Origin: Staphylococcus americanisciuri
Lineage (GTDB): Bacteria; Bacillota; Bacilli; Staphylococcales; Staphylococcaceae
Direction: 5' to 3'
Length of the DNA: 64,000 bases
Assembly: GCF_024814435.1 (NCBI RefSeq)
Contig: NZ_JANUXY010000001.1
Location: 389,772-453,771 of the forward strand
Part shown: in pieces, positions 40,550 through 52,737 of the stretch
Layout of the letters: each line of letters opens with the position of its first letter
Position numbering within the stretch: the first letter of the stretch is position 1
Program-made: the position numbers and the translations under genes
Notes under the pieces: model-generated
Seen by the model: the letters and a program-made list of their open reading frames with translations, nothing else
Databases searched by the model: none
What the model was told of the DNA's origin: nothing

Positions 40550-41668
40550 TTAACGTGTTTCGATTGGTTCATATTTGCGATTTGTTTCACCAATGTAATT
40601 CGCACGTGGACGGATAATACGGTTGTTAGCCAATTGTTCTAAGATATGTGCTGTCCAACCTGCTGTACGACTCACTGCAAAAATTGGTGTAAATAAGTCA
40701 TGTTCAATACCCATACTGTGATATACAGTCGCACTGTAGAAATCTACGTTAGGTAACAGACCTTTTTTCTCTTTGATAATATCTGCAATCTTTACTGACA
40801 TTTCAAACAGTTCACTTTGACCTGTTTCTTCAGTAATCTTACGGCTCATTTCTTTTAAATATTTAGCACGTGGGTCTCCGTTTTTGTATACGCGATGACC
40901 AAAGCCCATAACCTTTTGTTTATTTGCGAATGCATTATCTAAATATGCGTCAACCTTATCAATTGAGCCAATTTCAAAAAGCATACGCATTACTTGTTCA
41001 TTCGCACCGCCATGTAAAGGCCCTTTTAATGAACCAACAGCTGCTGTAATACCTGAATACATATCTGATAAAGATGATACGGTACAACGCGCAGTAAATG
41101 TTGACGCATTCAATTCGTGGTCTGCATGTAAAATCAATGCTTTGTTGAACCCTTCAACCTCAACATCTGTAGGTTTTTCACCACGAAGCATATACAAGAA
41201 ATTCGCCGCATAGCTTAATGATGGATCTGGCTTAACTGGTTGTTTACCTTGGCGAACACGTGCAAATGACGCCACTAATGATGCAATCTTCGCTTGAATA
41301 CGAATAGCTCTTTCTCTAATTGCTTCTTCATCGTTTTCATCAGCATTTTCATCAAAGTGTGCTAAGTAAGATACAGATGTACGCAAGGCAGTCATCGGGT
41401 GAACTTTGTCTGTCGTATATTCTTCAAAATGACTGTACATTCGTGGGTTCAATGTCATATAATCATATAATTTTTTCTTAAGTGCTTTAAGCTCTTCTTC
41501 ATTTGGCAAACGATAGTTCCATAATAAGAACACAACTTCTTCAAATTGCGCATTCTCAGTTAAATCATCAATATCATAACCCGCATAAGTTAATTGGCTA
41601 TCAATGATAGAACTAATCTTTGTTTCGGCTGCAATTACCCCTTCTAAACCTCTCATTAATTCTGCCAT
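40550..41668 (-). CDS. gltA: Citrate synthase
   Basis: A 372-residue type II citrate synthase of the short Gram-positive form. Active-site residues are in GPLHGGANEQVMRML (His), VMGFGHRVYKNGDPRAKYL (His) and NVDFYSATVYHSMGIEHDLF (Asp neighbourhood), with the substrate site LILHADHELNASTFTARC. First gene of gltA-icd (citZ-citC in Bacillus terms). A cre-like site lies 34 bases upstream of the start, so repression by CcpA under rich carbon supply is likely. Confidence 0.96.
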   Translation of the reverse strand: MAELMRGLEGVIAAETKISSIIDSQLTYAGYDIDDLTENAQFEEVVFLLWNYRLPNEEELKALKKKLYDYMTLNPRMYSHFEEYTTDKVHPMTALRTSVSYLAHFDENADENDEEAIRERAIRIQAKIASLVASFARVRQGKQPVKPDPSLSYAANFLYMLRGEKPTDVEVEGFNKALILHADHELNASTFTARCTVSSLSDMYSGITAAVGSLKGPLHGGANEQVMRMLFEIGSIDKVDAYLDNAFANKQKVMGFGHRVYKNGDPRAKYLKEMSRKITEETGQSELFEMSVKIADIIKEKKGLLPNVDFYSATVYHSMGIEHDLFTPIFAVSRTAGWTAHILEQLANNRIIRPRANYIGETNRKYEPIETR

Positions 41669-41701
41669 AGTAATTTCCCCTTTACTTTAAATTCGCACTA
41701 T

Positions 41702-41715
41702 TGTAACGGCTTTCA
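41702..41715 (-). promoter_or_regulatory. cre-like CcpA site upstream of gltA
   Basis: On the minus strand TGAAAGCCGTTACA matches TGWAANCGNTNWCA except at position 8. It sits between the likely promoter (AT-rich around 41720-41760) and the gltA start, as expected for roadblock repression. Confidence 0.45.
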
Positions 41716-41999
41716 TAATAATATTATATCTAATTTCATCGAATTTGTGAACATTTTAAGAACACACTAATATCAGAATTATCAAACAATATTCAGTGGC
41801 ATCTCCTTCTATATAGAAATGCAAATGCCATCATAACAAGTTTTCTTACTATTTTCATGTTCCTTTTCAGCGTATTCTTTTTACCTTTTCATTTATTTAT
41901 CATGCATAATAAATATTTTTGATAACACTTTGTGAATGTAGAAAGATTTTTTATAAAGACCATAAAGAAAAAGAAATTCATCATTTAGAAAGTTATATA

Positions 42000-42050
42000 A
42001 AAAGAGTAGCTGTATCCAATCTCTATCTCTAAAGATTTTACAACTACTCC
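42000..42050 (-). terminator. Terminator of the pfkA-pyk operon; rest of the 430-bp gap is empty
   Basis: On the minus strand GAGTAGTTGTA (42049-42039) pairs with TACAGCTACTC (42014-42004), followed by TTTTTATA. The remaining gap to gltA (41716-41995) is AT-rich and shows no gene or repeat. Confidence 0.8.
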
Positions 42051-42095
42051 TAACAACTATTTTATGTTAAACACCTAACTAACATTAGTCTTTAC

Positions 42096-43856
42096 TTATA
42101 GAACATTCGCATATCCTTCAAAAACTTTGCCTTGTGCTGCATCAACAGTAACAAGGATACCGTCTGGAATAACCGATGTTACATCTTGAACACCTACAAC
42201 CGTTGGAATACCCTTTTCAAGACCAATAATTGCACTTGAAGATGTTAAACCGCCTTCTTCAGTTACTAAGGCAACTACTTTATCAAGATATGGTACCATT
42301 TCCTCGTCTACAGATGGCGTAACGATTACCGCACCTTCAAGGTTTTGGTTAGCTAATTCTTTCGCATTTTGAACCACAACTGTTCGACCAACTGCTGAGT
42401 TACGACCGATACCTTGTCCACTTGCAACATCTTCACCAATTAAGTGAAGTTTCATTAAGTTCGTCGTACCAGTTTCACCTGTCGGCACACCTGCTGTAAT
42501 GATAATTAAGTCACCGTTGACAACACGACCTGTATCTACCGCTGTTGCAACTGCGTTATTTAATAACTCATCTGTTGAGTAAATACCTTCACGGATCACT
42601 GGGTATACACCCCAAATTAATGAACATTGTCTAGCTGTTGTCGCTTTTGGTGTTACAGCAATAATGTCTGATTTTGGACGATATTTAGAAATCGTACGCG
42701 CTGTATTACCACTCTCTGTTGCTGCTACAATCGCCTTAACATTTAAATTAAGTGCTGTATGTGCTGTTGATACACCAATCGCATTGACTAATGATGTTTC
42801 AACAAGTTTTGTGCGATCAGATAATAATTTTTTGTAGTCTTGTGCTTGTTCTGCTGCAAGTGCGATATTGTTCATTGCGATAACCGCTTCTTCTGGATAT
42901 GCACCTGCTGCTGTTTCACCAGATAACATAACAGCATCTGTACCATCATAAATCGCATTGGCAACGTCTGATGCTTCGGCACGTGTTGCACGTGGATTGC
43001 GTTGCATAGAGTCTAACATTTGTGTCGCAGTAATAACTGGTTTACCAAGCTTGTTACATTTACGAATTAAATCTTTTTGCACAACTGGCACAGCTTCTGG
43101 TGGAATTTCAACACCCATGTCACCACGTGCAATCATTAAACCATCTGATACTTCTAAAATCTCATCAATATTATCAATACCTTCTTGGTTTTCAATCTTA
43201 GGAATAATTGTGATGTTTTCATTCTTCGCATCTTCTAATATTCTGCGGATTTCTAATACATCACTTGCACGGCGCACGAAACTTGCTGCAATAAAGTCTA
43301 CATCTTGTTCAATACCGAAACGAATATCTGCAGCATCTTTTTCAGTGATACCTGGTAAGTTAACGCTCACACCTGGTAGGTTAACACCTTTTTTATTTTT
43401 AAGTTCACCTGTGTTAAGTACTGTACAGTATACTTCGCCTACAGATTTATCAATAGCTTTAACTTCAAGCTCTATTAGACCATCATCTAATAAAATATAT
43501 GAACCAATTTCAATATCATCAATAAGTTGTGGGTAAGTCACAGAAAACTTATCTTCTGTTCCTTCAACCTCAGTCATGCTTACTGTCACGTCTGAACCTT
43601 TTTGTAACATAATCATGCCATTTTTCATATTATGCGTACGAATTTCAGGTCCTTTTGTATCTAGCAAAATACCGATATTTTTGTTCAATTTAGATGCAAC
43701 TTTACGAATTGTTGCAATACGTGCTGCATGTTCTTCATGTGAACCGTGTGAAAAGTTCAAACGTGCAACATTCATACCTGCTGTCATTAACTTTTCTAAC
43801 ATTTCTTCTGATTCAGATGCTGGTCCAATCGTACAAACAATTTTTGTCTTTTTCAT
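42096..43856 (-). CDS. pyk: Pyruvate kinase
   Basis: A 586-residue glycolytic enzyme. It has the barrel motifs [29 protein letters not shown], the catalytic lysine in [14 protein letters not shown], and [16 protein letters not shown]. It also carries the extra C-terminal PEP-utiliser-like domain ([30 protein letters not shown]) found in Bacillus and Staphylococcus pyruvate kinases, explaining its length of about 585. It follows pfkA after 17 bp in the pfkA-pyk operon, with the promoter and cre site upstream of pfkA. Confidence 0.98.
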   Translation of the reverse strand: MKKTKIVCTIGPASESEEMLEKLMTAGMNVARLNFSHGSHEEHAARIATIRKVASKLNKNIGILLDTKGPEIRTHNMKNGMIMLQKGSDVTVSMTEVEGTEDKFSVTYPQLIDDIEIGSYILLDDGLIELEVKAIDKSVGEVYCTVLNTGELKNKKGVNLPGVSVNLPGITEKDAADIRFGIEQDVDFIAASFVRRASDVLEIRRILEDAKNENITIIPKIENQEGIDNIDEILEVSDGLMIARGDMGVEIPPEAVPVVQKDLIRKCNKLGKPVITATQMLDSMQRNPRATRAEASDVANAIYDGTDAVMLSGETAAGAYPEEAVIAMNNIALAAEQAQDYKKLLSDRTKLVETSLVNAIGVSTAHTALNLNVKAIVAATESGNTARTISKYRPKSDIIAVTPKATTARQCSLIWGVYPVIREGIYSTDELLNNAVATAVDTGRVVNGDLIIITAGVPTGETGTTNLMKLHLIGEDVASGQGIGRNSAVGRTVVVQNAKELANQNLEGAVIVTPSVDEEMVPYLDKVVALVTEEGGLTSSSAIIGLEKGIPTVVGVQDVTSVIPDGILVTVDAAQGKVFEGYANVL

Positions 43857-43873
43857 TAAGAAAGCCTCCTAGA

Positions 43874-44908
<1,035 letters not shown>

Positions 44909-44945
44909 TTAATATTCTAGCTTCAAAAAAATGTAAACGGTTTAA
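44909..44945 (-). promoter_or_regulatory. pfkA promoter overlapped by a cre-like site
   Basis: The promoter candidate is TTTACA (44937-44932), 17 bases, TATTAA (44914-44909). TGTAAACGGTTTAA at 44932-44945 differs from the cre consensus only at position 13 and overlaps the -35. CcpA control is inferred. Confidence 0.5.
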
Positions 44946-45094
44946 ATTGATTATTTCATAAATTTGACACGAAACCACGTGAATCACTCAAAAATAGAGG
45001 CGTGAAGGACATAATTTGTCCCTTTATAATGATACCCATCTATGACATTTTAATAACGAAAGTTCAATTATAAATTATATTCACATACTAAATA

Positions 45095-45143
45095 GCCTAC
45101 TAAACAACTGCATAATGCCTAATTATGCAATCATTTAGTAGGT
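45095..45143 (-). terminator. Terminator hairpin after accA
   Basis: CCTACTAAA (45096-45104) pairs with TTTAGTAGG (45134-45142). A second inner stem TGCATAA/TTATGCA extends it. It lies 14 bases past the accA stop. Confidence 0.7.
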
Positions 45144-45155
45144 TTTAGTTTTGCA

Positions 45156-46100
45156 TTATTCAATATAACTTCCAATATTTCTATACTTTTGATAACGATC
45201 TTCTTGTATATCTTCTGGCGCCATATTCGTAAAGTCACGCAAATGTGTAATAAATGCTTTTTTAATGCGACTCGCTTGCATCTCTACATCATGATGTGCC
45301 CCACCTAGTGGCTCTTTGATAACTTCATCCGCAACATTAAATTCCAACAAGTCATATGCTGTAATCTTCATCGTTTCCGCAGCTATCTTTGCCAATGAAC
45401 TATCTTTCCATAAAATACCTGCCGCACCTTCTGGAGAGATAACAGAATACGTACTATTTTCAAGCATTAATAATCTGTTCGCAACGCCGAGACCAAGTGC
45501 GCCACCACTTCCACCTTCACCTATCACAATGGCTATAACAGGTACAGTTAATGATGCCATTTCAACTAAGTTTCTAGCGATTGATTCGCTTTGACCACGC
45601 TCTTCCGCTGCTTTACCCGGATAAGCACCTTTCGTATCAATAAATGTAAAAATTGGACGCTGAAACTTCTCAGCCTGTTTCATCAAACGCAATGCTTTGC
45701 GGTATCCCTCTGGATGTGCCATACCAAAATTTCTATAAATATTATCTTTTGTATCTTTACCACGCTGTTGACCAATCACTGTAACAGGTAATCCATTCAA
45801 ATAGGCCAATCCACCAATCATAGATGGATCATCTCGGAAAGTTCTATCTCCATGTAATTCGATAAACTGATCAAATATGTATGGAATATAGTCTAAAACA
45901 GTAGGTCGTTCCGGTAAACGTGCAAGTTGTACACGGTCCCATGATTTTAGAGACGTATAGACTTTCTGCTTTTCATTCTCAAGAGCAGCTTCCAACATCT
46001 CTATTTCATCTGTGAGATCTACATCATTCTTTACTTGTGTCTCTTCTAATGATTGAATTTTCTTTTTAATCGTCTCTATTGATTTTTCAAATTCTAACAT
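45156..46100 (-). CDS. accA: Acetyl-CoA carboxylase carboxyltransferase subunit alpha
   Basis: About 314 residues; with AccD forms the carboxyltransferase that makes malonyl-CoA for fatty acid synthesis. Crotonase-fold motifs: [40 protein letters not shown] and [19 protein letters not shown]. It overlaps the end of accD by 14 bases, so the two subunits are coupled for equal synthesis. Two adjacent ATGs exist (46103, 46100). The second matches the family N-terminus MLEFEKS. Confidence 0.97.
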   Translation of the reverse strand: MLEFEKSIETIKKKIQSLEETQVKNDVDLTDEIEMLEAALENEKQKVYTSLKSWDRVQLARLPERPTVLDYIPYIFDQFIELHGDRTFRDDPSMIGGLAYLNGLPVTVIGQQRGKDTKDNIYRNFGMAHPEGYRKALRLMKQAEKFQRPIFTFIDTKGAYPGKAAEERGQSESIARNLVEMASLTVPVIAIVIGEGGSGGALGLGVANRLLMLENSTYSVISPEGAAGILWKDSSLAKIAAETMKITAYDLLEFNVADEVIKEPLGGAHHDVEMQASRIKKAFITHLRDFTNMAPEDIQEDRYQKYRNIGSYIE

Positions 46101-46959
46101 CATTTTTCACCTCACGATGCATATCGAATAATGTGGCAAGTGTTTGCTTCATATCACTGCGGTGTACAACTTTGTCCAGCTGACCATGCGCTAATAAAAA
46201 CTCTGCTGTTTGAAAATCATCCGGTAACTTCTCGTTAATTGTTTGTTCGATGACGCGTCGACCCGCAAAACCAATCAATGCTTTCGGTTCAGCTAAGTTG
46301 ATGTCGCCAACTGAAGCAAAACTAGCTGAAACCCCTCCCGTTGTCGGATGTGTCATATATGAAATAAAGAGCAATCCTGCCTCCGAGTGACGTTCCAAAG
46401 ATACGGATGTTTTTGCCATCTGCATCAAGGAAATAATCCCTTCTTGCATACGTGCCCCCCCTGATGCAGTAAATAACACAAATGGTAATCTATTCTCTGT
46501 GCAATAATCAACAATACGGCAAATCTTTTCACCTACGACCGAACCCATACTTCCCATACGAAATCTTGGATCCATAACACCAATCCCAAAAGGAATACCG
46601 TTCAACTTAGCAATACCTGTCACAATCGCTTCATTCATGCCAGTTTTGGTCTGATCTTTCTCCACTTTCTCTTCATAACCCGGAAAGTTTAATGGGTTTG
46701 CAGAGGTCATTCCTCGGTCAAACTCTTCAAAACTATCTTTATCAGCTAAAACCTCGATACGTCCATACGCTGAAAGTTGAATATGATGGTCACAATTAAA
46801 ACATACATTTAAGTTCTCAGTAAGCTCTTTGGTGTACATAATTTTTTTACAGTTTGGACATTTAGTCATAATGCCATCAGGAACTTCATTTTGCTTTGAA
46901 TCTTGAACCGTTACGTATTTTTTCTTTTTTGAATTACGATTAAAAAAATCTTTAAACAT
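46087..46959 (-). CDS. accD: Acetyl-CoA carboxylase carboxyltransferase subunit beta
   Basis: About 290 residues. N-terminal zinc ribbon: [13 protein letters not shown] and [11 protein letters not shown]. The carboxyltransferase core contains [36 protein letters not shown] and [16 protein letters not shown]. Start at the ATG at 46959 (MFKDFFNRN), seven bases after GGAGGTAAT; nine residues upstream in the same frame are not family-like. First gene of the accDA pair. Confidence 0.97.
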   Translation of the reverse strand: MFKDFFNRNSKKKKYVTVQDSKQNEVPDGIMTKCPNCKKIMYTKELTENLNVCFNCDHHIQLSAYGRIEVLADKDSFEEFDRGMTSANPLNFPGYEEKVEKDQTKTGMNEAIVTGIAKLNGIPFGIGVMDPRFRMGSMGSVVGEKICRIVDYCTENRLPFVLFTASGGARMQEGIISLMQMAKTSVSLERHSEAGLLFISYMTHPTTGGVSASFASVGDINLAEPKALIGFAGRRVIEQTINEKLPDDFQTAEFLLAHGQLDKVVHRSDMKQTLATLFDMHREVKNDVRI

Positions 46960-47132
46960 AATATTACCTCCACAATGGGCAGTCATAACATATAAAACGT
47001 CACATTGTAATCACTCATTAATAAAACAAATGACGTTTCTATCTTAGACCTAACTCCAACAGTGATAACATATCTTACTTGTCACTATCACTTATTTTTA
47101 AAATTTGATTTGCCGAATACATTAGATACACA

Positions 47133-48368
47133 CTATTTTTGATTTAAAGATGATTGTTCAATGGTATGCTGATATACTTCATCAGGATCGACTTCAATTC
47201 TTGCAACACCTGATTCCATTGCCGCACGTGCAACTTCTCTAGCTACTGAAGGTGCAACACGATAATCAAATGGTTCTGGAATGACATAATCAGGATTGCG
47301 CTCTTCATCCGTGATTAAGTTAGCAATCGCTTCTACTGCTGCACGCTTCATATTTTCATTAATATGTGTTGCACGAACATCCAATGCGCCTCGGAAAATT
47401 CCTGGGAACGCCAAAACATTATTAATCTGGTTAGGATAGTCAGAACGACCGGTACCTATCACCTTGGCACCTGCTGCTTTCGCTTTATCAGGCGTAATCT
47501 CAGGGTTAGGGTTTGCCATCGCAAAGATAATTGGATCAGTTGCCATAGATTGTACCATCTCTTCACTTAATGCATTCGCTACAGATACACCGATGAAGAC
47601 ATCTGCACCTTTCACAACATCTACTAACTTACCTTTTAGCTTATCTTTGTTTGTCCATTTTGCAACTGTTGCTTTTGTCTCATTCATACCATGTGGGCGT
47701 CCTTCATAAATGGCACCTTGCGAATCACACATAATCATATTACGCACACCGTATGAATACAGTAACTTAACAATTGCAATACCTGCAGCACCTGCGCCAT
47801 TTAAGACCACTTTAATATCTGCGAGGTCTTTCTCTACAATTCGTAATGCATTGACTAGACCTGCTACTGTAACAATAGCCGTTCCATGTTGATCATCATG
47901 AAAAACTGGTATTTTCGTTTCTTTCTTCAAACGCTCTTCAATCTCAAAACAGCGTGGTGCTGAGATATCTTCAAGGTTGACGCCACCAAAGTTCGGCTCT
48001 AGCAACTTAACTGTACGAATAATTTCTTCAGTATCAGTTGTTGCCAAAGACAATGGAATACCGTCCACGCCAGAAAAACTTTTAAAGAGGACTGCTTTAC
48101 CTTCCATCACAGGAATACTTGCTTCAGCTCCGATATTACCAAGACCTAAGACCGCTGTCCCATCAGAAATAACCGCCACTGTATTGCTCTTCATTGTATA
48201 ATCATACACTTTGCTCGGGCGTTCGTGTATATCTTTACAAGGCTCCGCAACACCTGGCGAATAAGCTAAACTTAATTCTTGTTTATTCGTCACTTTCACT
48301 TTTGGACTCACAGCTAGCTTTCCATGATTTTCTAAATGCATATGTAATGCGTCGTCTCTTAATGACAT
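47133..48368 (-). CDS. NAD(P)-dependent malic enzyme
   Basis: About 411 residues; decarboxylates malate to pyruvate. Family motifs are SLAYSPGVAEPCK, GLGNIGAEASIPVMEGKAVLF, FHDDQHGTAIVTVAGL and the dinucleotide fold VVLNGAGAAGIAIVKLL. This is the short malic-enzyme form common in Firmicutes. The start at 48368 (MSLRDDAL) fits the family N-terminus. Two in-frame ATGs four and six codons upstream are possible; the nearest GGAG overlaps one of them. It lies between dnaE and accD. Confidence 0.92.
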   Translation of the reverse strand: MSLRDDALHMHLENHGKLAVSPKVKVTNKQELSLAYSPGVAEPCKDIHERPSKVYDYTMKSNTVAVISDGTAVLGLGNIGAEASIPVMEGKAVLFKSFSGVDGIPLSLATTDTEEIIRTVKLLEPNFGGVNLEDISAPRCFEIEERLKKETKIPVFHDDQHGTAIVTVAGLVNALRIVEKDLADIKVVLNGAGAAGIAIVKLLYSYGVRNMIMCDSQGAIYEGRPHGMNETKATVAKWTNKDKLKGKLVDVVKGADVFIGVSVANALSEEMVQSMATDPIIFAMANPNPEITPDKAKAAGAKVIGTGRSDYPNQINNVLAFPGIFRGALDVRATHINENMKRAAVEAIANLITDEERNPDYVIPEPFDYRVAPSVAREVARAAMESGVARIEVDPDEVYQHTIEQSSLNQK

Positions 48369-48565
48369 CTTCTTTACCATCTCCATTATTTTCTCGTTGT
48401 AATAGCACTTCTATTGCCTATATAGATTATGATTATCATCTTACTATAGCATAACCCTGATGATTAAGGTATATGCAATTAATGTCTGTCTATGTGCGAT
48501 TGTTTTGATAAATGAGCCAATCATCGTGTATTGCCTTTTGTGACTAGGTCTTAATCGCCTTCTTA

Positions 48566-51500
48566 TTATAATAAACGAATATGGTTCGGTTCAAATAATT
48601 GTATAAATGATATGAGCAATTGTTGCTTATTAACTATCTGCCCTACTTGTGTCATCTGATTAGTCCGTTCATCAAATAGTAAAACCGGAATACCTTTTGT
48701 GGTTTCTTGATTCACATACTGATGCACAATCTCCTCAGTCAAACCATGTCGAATCACAATCTTTTTAACATTGTTTATTTTGTAGTGCTCGTAGTCGACA
48801 AGTGGCATGATTTGATTGACAATAATTTGACGTTGCTGTTGACGCCATTCAAACTTACCAAAGATGATATAAGATTGATTGGTCGTTAACTTAAAGGGGA
48901 GTTGTTGAAACACACTTGGAAATAACACACCTTCTATAGACTGCTGCCCATCATTAAATGTCGCAAAAGCCATCTGTTGTCCTTTTGACTTCGTGCGAAT
49001 GACACGCATACGCTCTATCGTTACTAGTATCGGTTGATTCGTTGCTTTAGCATGTATGCGATGAACACCCAAATATTGTTTCTGCAAAAATAATTTTTCA
49101 ATCGGATGCATTGAAACATAAAAGCCTAAATATTCTTTTTCATAAGCACTCAACTGTTCATCGGGCATTTCATCCGTTTCATTATAATCTTTCTTAACCG
49201 TCGCAAAATCTTGAATAATAGACTGATCCAAGTCTGAATTCGTATCCGCAATATGATCGATAGACTGTAACAGCGTCGCACGATTCTTACCAAAACAATC
49301 AAGCGCACCAGCAAATATCAACGCCTCCAATAAGCGACGTGTTCTCACACGATTCGGTAGTCTATCACAAAAATCAAAGAAGTCTTTAAATGGGCCGTTC
49401 TCATAACGCTCAGTCAAAATAGCTTGTACACTGTGATAGCCAACACCTTTAATCGCACCGAGCGATATATACATCCCTTCATTGGTTGCAACATAACGCC
49501 ACTGACTCTTATTAATGTGTGGCGCATGAATTTTTAACTGATGTTGCTTCGCCTCTTGAATAAATTGTGCTGTCTTATCTTCATTATTAATAACATTTGT
49601 TAAAATATTCGCGTAAAAATAAGGGGCATAGTGAACTTTAAGGTAAGACATAATGTACGCAATCTTGGAATAACTAACCGCATGTGCACGTGGAAATCCA
49701 TAATCTGCAAACTTTAAAATCAAATCAAATATCTGACCACTCAATGCCTGTTCATAGCCTTTTTCGGCAGCACCTTGAATAAAATGTTCTCGTTCATTTT
49801 CTAATACCGAACGATTCTTCTTACTCATCGCTCTTCTTAAAATATCCGCTTCACCATAGCTAAAGCCTGCAAATTGACTTGCTATCTGCATAATTTGCTC
49901 TTGGTAAACAATCACGCCATAAGTTCTTGATAAGATAGGTGCCAAATCCGGATGTAAATATGTCACTTTTTGAGGATCATGTCGTCTCGTAATATATGTT
50001 GGTATCTCATCCATAGGCCCAGGACGATATAGCGATGTTACAGCAACAATGTCTTCAAAATGTTCCGGTTGCAATCGTTTCAAAACATCTCTGACACCTT
50101 GTGATTCCAACTGAAAAATACCCGTTGTTTCACCTTTTGACAACATAGCAAAAACATCTTGATCATCTAACGGAATCTGTTCAATATCAATTGTAATCTT
50201 CAAATCTCGAGCGACTTGCTTAATGATTTGATGAATAATCGTTAAGTTCTTCAACCCTAAAAAGTCTATCTTCAGCAAACCAATCCGTTCAGATTCTGTC
50301 ATCGTCCACTGCGTTAATAACCCCGTATCCCCTTCTGTTAACGGGATAGACTCATAAAGCGGGCGATCATTCACAATAACACCAGCTGCATGCGTCGACG
50401 TATTACGAGGAAGTCCTTCCAATTGACGACACAGTTCATACCACTTTTCATGCAAATGATTGCGGTGAACAAACGTCTGAAACGGCTCAAATGCATACGC
50501 TCCTTCTAAGGTTGTTGCACCGCTCATTGAAATCAATTTTGAAGCTTCATTCATCGTAGTATCATCAAAGCCAATCACTCTACCAACATCTCGAGCCACT
50601 GCTTTGGCAAGAAGATGTCCAAACGTAATAATACCTGAAACACGATAATCGCCATATTTTTCTTGGACATATTGAATAACTTTTTCACGTTGTGTATCTT
50701 CAAAGTCAATATCAATATCTGGCATTGTTACACGTTCAGGATTTAAAAAACGCTCAAATAGTAAATCATAACGCAATGGGTCTATCGTTGTAATATTTAA
50801 TAAGTAACTAACCAGTGAACCTGCTGACGAACCACGGCCGGGTCCTACAAGAATGTCATTATTTTTCGCATAACCAATCAAATCACTAACAATTAAAAAA
50901 TAATCCGCATACCCCATGCGTGTTATCACATCGAACTCATATTGTAATCTTTGTTGATACGTTTCTATTTCCAAGCCACGTTCTGCCATTGCAGTCGTAA
51001 GCTTTTGCCATAAATATGCATCCGCAGATTCACCATTGGGCGTTTTAAACTCCGGTAACAATGCTTGGTGATACTGTAACTGTGCATCACATAGTGCTGC
51101 CACCTCATCTGTTCGTGCAATCATAGATTTTGGAATATCTGCACGCTCTAACTCATTAACGTCTAATATATGTTGTGATTGCGTATCTTGTTGCACCATT
51201 AAATTCACTTTCGTATTATCTCTTATCGCAGCCAACGTTTTGATAGCATCTTGATCTTCTGGCTGTGCATAATACGCTGCACGCGCCCACACTTGTGGTA
51301 TATCATCATAAGCTGATGATGTTTCATCAACATAAAAAGACACTGAATCGGGTAAATTTTGTAACCAATCAATCGTATCATCGTGCATATTTTTAAAAAT
51401 AACTACCGTATTCGACACGTAAGAAGACAGCTCCGACAATTCTAACGCCTCTTGATGATTGACTTTTAGATGTGTAGACAGTTTAAAAAGTTCTTGGAGA

Positions 51501-51757
51501 CCGTCATTGTTTTTAGCAATCAAAACGGCTTCTCGTTGCTGCAAATGGTCTGTCACATATATCGTCATACCAAGCAAACCCTTGATACCTGCTTTTTTAC
51601 ATGCATCATAAAATTGAGGGATGCCATACATTACATTCAAATCAGTCAATGCGATTGCAGTATAGCCAGCTTCTTGTGCACGCTGAATCATACGATCAAT
51701 TGTCAAAGTTGAATTTAACAAGTCATATGCTGAATGAATATTTAGATGTGCTACCAT
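48566..51757 (-). CDS. dnaE: DNA polymerase III subunit alpha (DnaE)
   Basis: About 1063 residues. N-terminal PHP domain (VAHLNIHSAYDLL, ALTDLNVMYG), then the polymerase core with GPGRGSSAGSLVSYLL and catalytic aspartates in MPDIDIDFEDTQR, then HhH and OB domains near the C-terminus (EWRQQQRQIIVNQIMPL). Gram-positive DnaE extends RNA primers before handing over to PolC and also does error-prone repair. Start at the ATG at 51757, eight bases after AGAGGTGAG; the GTG four codons earlier overlaps that site. It follows nrnA. Confidence 0.97.
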   Translation of the reverse strand: MVAHLNIHSAYDLLNSTLTIDRMIQRAQEAGYTAIALTDLNVMYGIPQFYDACKKAGIKGLLGMTIYVTDHLQQREAVLIAKNNDGLQELFKLSTHLKVNHQEALELSELSSYVSNTVVIFKNMHDDTIDWLQNLPDSVSFYVDETSSAYDDIPQVWARAAYYAQPEDQDAIKTLAAIRDNTKVNLMVQQDTQSQHILDVNELERADIPKSMIARTDEVAALCDAQLQYHQALLPEFKTPNGESADAYLWQKLTTAMAERGLEIETYQQRLQYEFDVITRMGYADYFLIVSDLIGYAKNNDILVGPGRGSSAGSLVSYLLNITTIDPLRYDLLFERFLNPERVTMPDIDIDFEDTQREKVIQYVQEKYGDYRVSGIITFGHLLAKAVARDVGRVIGFDDTTMNEASKLISMSGATTLEGAYAFEPFQTFVHRNHLHEKWYELCRQLEGLPRNTSTHAAGVIVNDRPLYESIPLTEGDTGLLTQWTMTESERIGLLKIDFLGLKNLTIIHQIIKQVARDLKITIDIEQIPLDDQDVFAMLSKGETTGIFQLESQGVRDVLKRLQPEHFEDIVAVTSLYRPGPMDEIPTYITRRHDPQKVTYLHPDLAPILSRTYGVIVYQEQIMQIASQFAGFSYGEADILRRAMSKKNRSVLENEREHFIQGAAEKGYEQALSGQIFDLILKFADYGFPRAHAVSYSKIAYIMSYLKVHYAPYFYANILTNVINNEDKTAQFIQEAKQHQLKIHAPHINKSQWRYVATNEGMYISLGAIKGVGYHSVQAILTERYENGPFKDFFDFCDRLPNRVRTRRLLEALIFAGALDCFGKNRATLLQSIDHIADTNSDLDQSIIQDFATVKKDYNETDEMPDEQLSAYEKEYLGFYVSMHPIEKLFLQKQYLGVHRIHAKATNQPILVTIERMRVIRTKSKGQQMAFATFNDGQQSIEGVLFPSVFQQLPFKLTTNQSYIIFGKFEWRQQQRQIIVNQIMPLVDYEHYKINNVKKIVIRHGLTEEIVHQYVNQETTKGIPVLLFDERTNQMTQVGQIVNKQQLLISFIQLFEPNHIRLL

Positions 51758-51790
51758 TGATACACTCACCTCTTTTGTTAAGTGTCCTGT

Positions 51791-52726
51791 TTATTGAACC
51801 TTAGCTCTTAATTGTGACGCTAAGTCCTCAAATATTTCCCAATTGCTAACAGATACGCCAGAAGCATTCGGATGGCCACCGCCACCAAAGTCAGCAGCTA
51901 CATCATTAATGACAATCCCTTTTGAACGAAGACGACAGCGAATCTCTTGCCCTTCATCAACCGCAAAAACCCAGACCTTTAATCCTTTCAAATCCGCTAT
52001 TGTATTAACGAATAAAGATGCTTCAGATGAACTAATGCCAAACTTTTGTAGTACTTCTTGCGTAATCTTCACCTGACAAAAGCCATTTTCTTCCAACTCG
52101 AAATGCTGTAAAACATAACCTTGAAATGGCATGAGACGCGGTTCTTTCTCGCCCAATTGATTCAAAAGTCGTGTATGTTCAATATCATGCATCAATAATG
52201 CACTCGCAATCGCCATCGTTCTAGGTGTTGTGTTATTAAATAAAAAGCGTCCTGTGTCACCTACAATACCTAGATATAACGCTGATGCAATATCACGATT
52301 GATAAACTGCGTAGCGTCTATTGCTTCAATAAAATTGTAAATAATTTCACTCGTAGACGATGCATCTGTATCCACATAGTTCACATCGCCATACTGGTCA
52401 ACAGGTGGATGATGGTCAATCTTAATTAATGTTTCTCCTTTGCTATAACGTGTATCGTCAATGCGTGGTGCATTAGCAGTATCACATACAATCACTAATG
52501 CATTTTCATAAGTTGCGTCCTCAATATCATCTAATGTTCCCATGAAAGAGAGAGAAGGCTCCATTTCACCCACCGCAAATACCTTCTTATGTGGGTACTT
52601 AGCTTGAATAAAACGTTTCAAACCATATTGTGAGCCAAACGCATCTGGATCCGGTCGAACATGTCGATGTATAATAATTGTGTCATATCGTTCAATTGTC
52701 AACAGTATTTGTTCAAAATTATTCAT
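51791..52726 (-). CDS. nrnA: NanoRNase / pAp phosphatase (DHH family)
   Basis: A 311-residue bifunctional oligoribonuclease and 3'-phosphoadenosine 5'-phosphate phosphatase. The DHH metal motifs are complete: [17 protein letters not shown] (about residues 18-34), [13 protein letters not shown] and [13 protein letters not shown]. The C-terminal DHHA1 signature is [10 protein letters not shown]. It degrades 2-5 nt RNA and recycles pAp from sulfur metabolism. It sits in the ytoI-nrnA-dnaE order, with an 11-bp gap after the CBS protein. Confidence 0.95.
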   Translation of the reverse strand: MNNFEQILLTIERYDTIIIHRHVRPDPDAFGSQYGLKRFIQAKYPHKKVFAVGEMEPSLSFMGTLDDIEDATYENALVIVCDTANAPRIDDTRYSKGETLIKIDHHPPVDQYGDVNYVDTDASSTSEIIYNFIEAIDATQFINRDIASALYLGIVGDTGRFLFNNTTPRTMAIASALLMHDIEHTRLLNQLGEKEPRLMPFQGYVLQHFELEENGFCQVKITQEVLQKFGISSSEASLFVNTIADLKGLKVWVFAVDEGQEIRCRLRSKGIVINDVAADFGGGGHPNASGVSVSNWEIFEDLASQLRAKVQ

Positions 52727-52737
52727 TATTTACACTC

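Noticed and set aside
42958..43536. 192-codon frame antisense to pyk
   Set aside because: Same reason: a shadow of the highly conserved pyruvate kinase frame.
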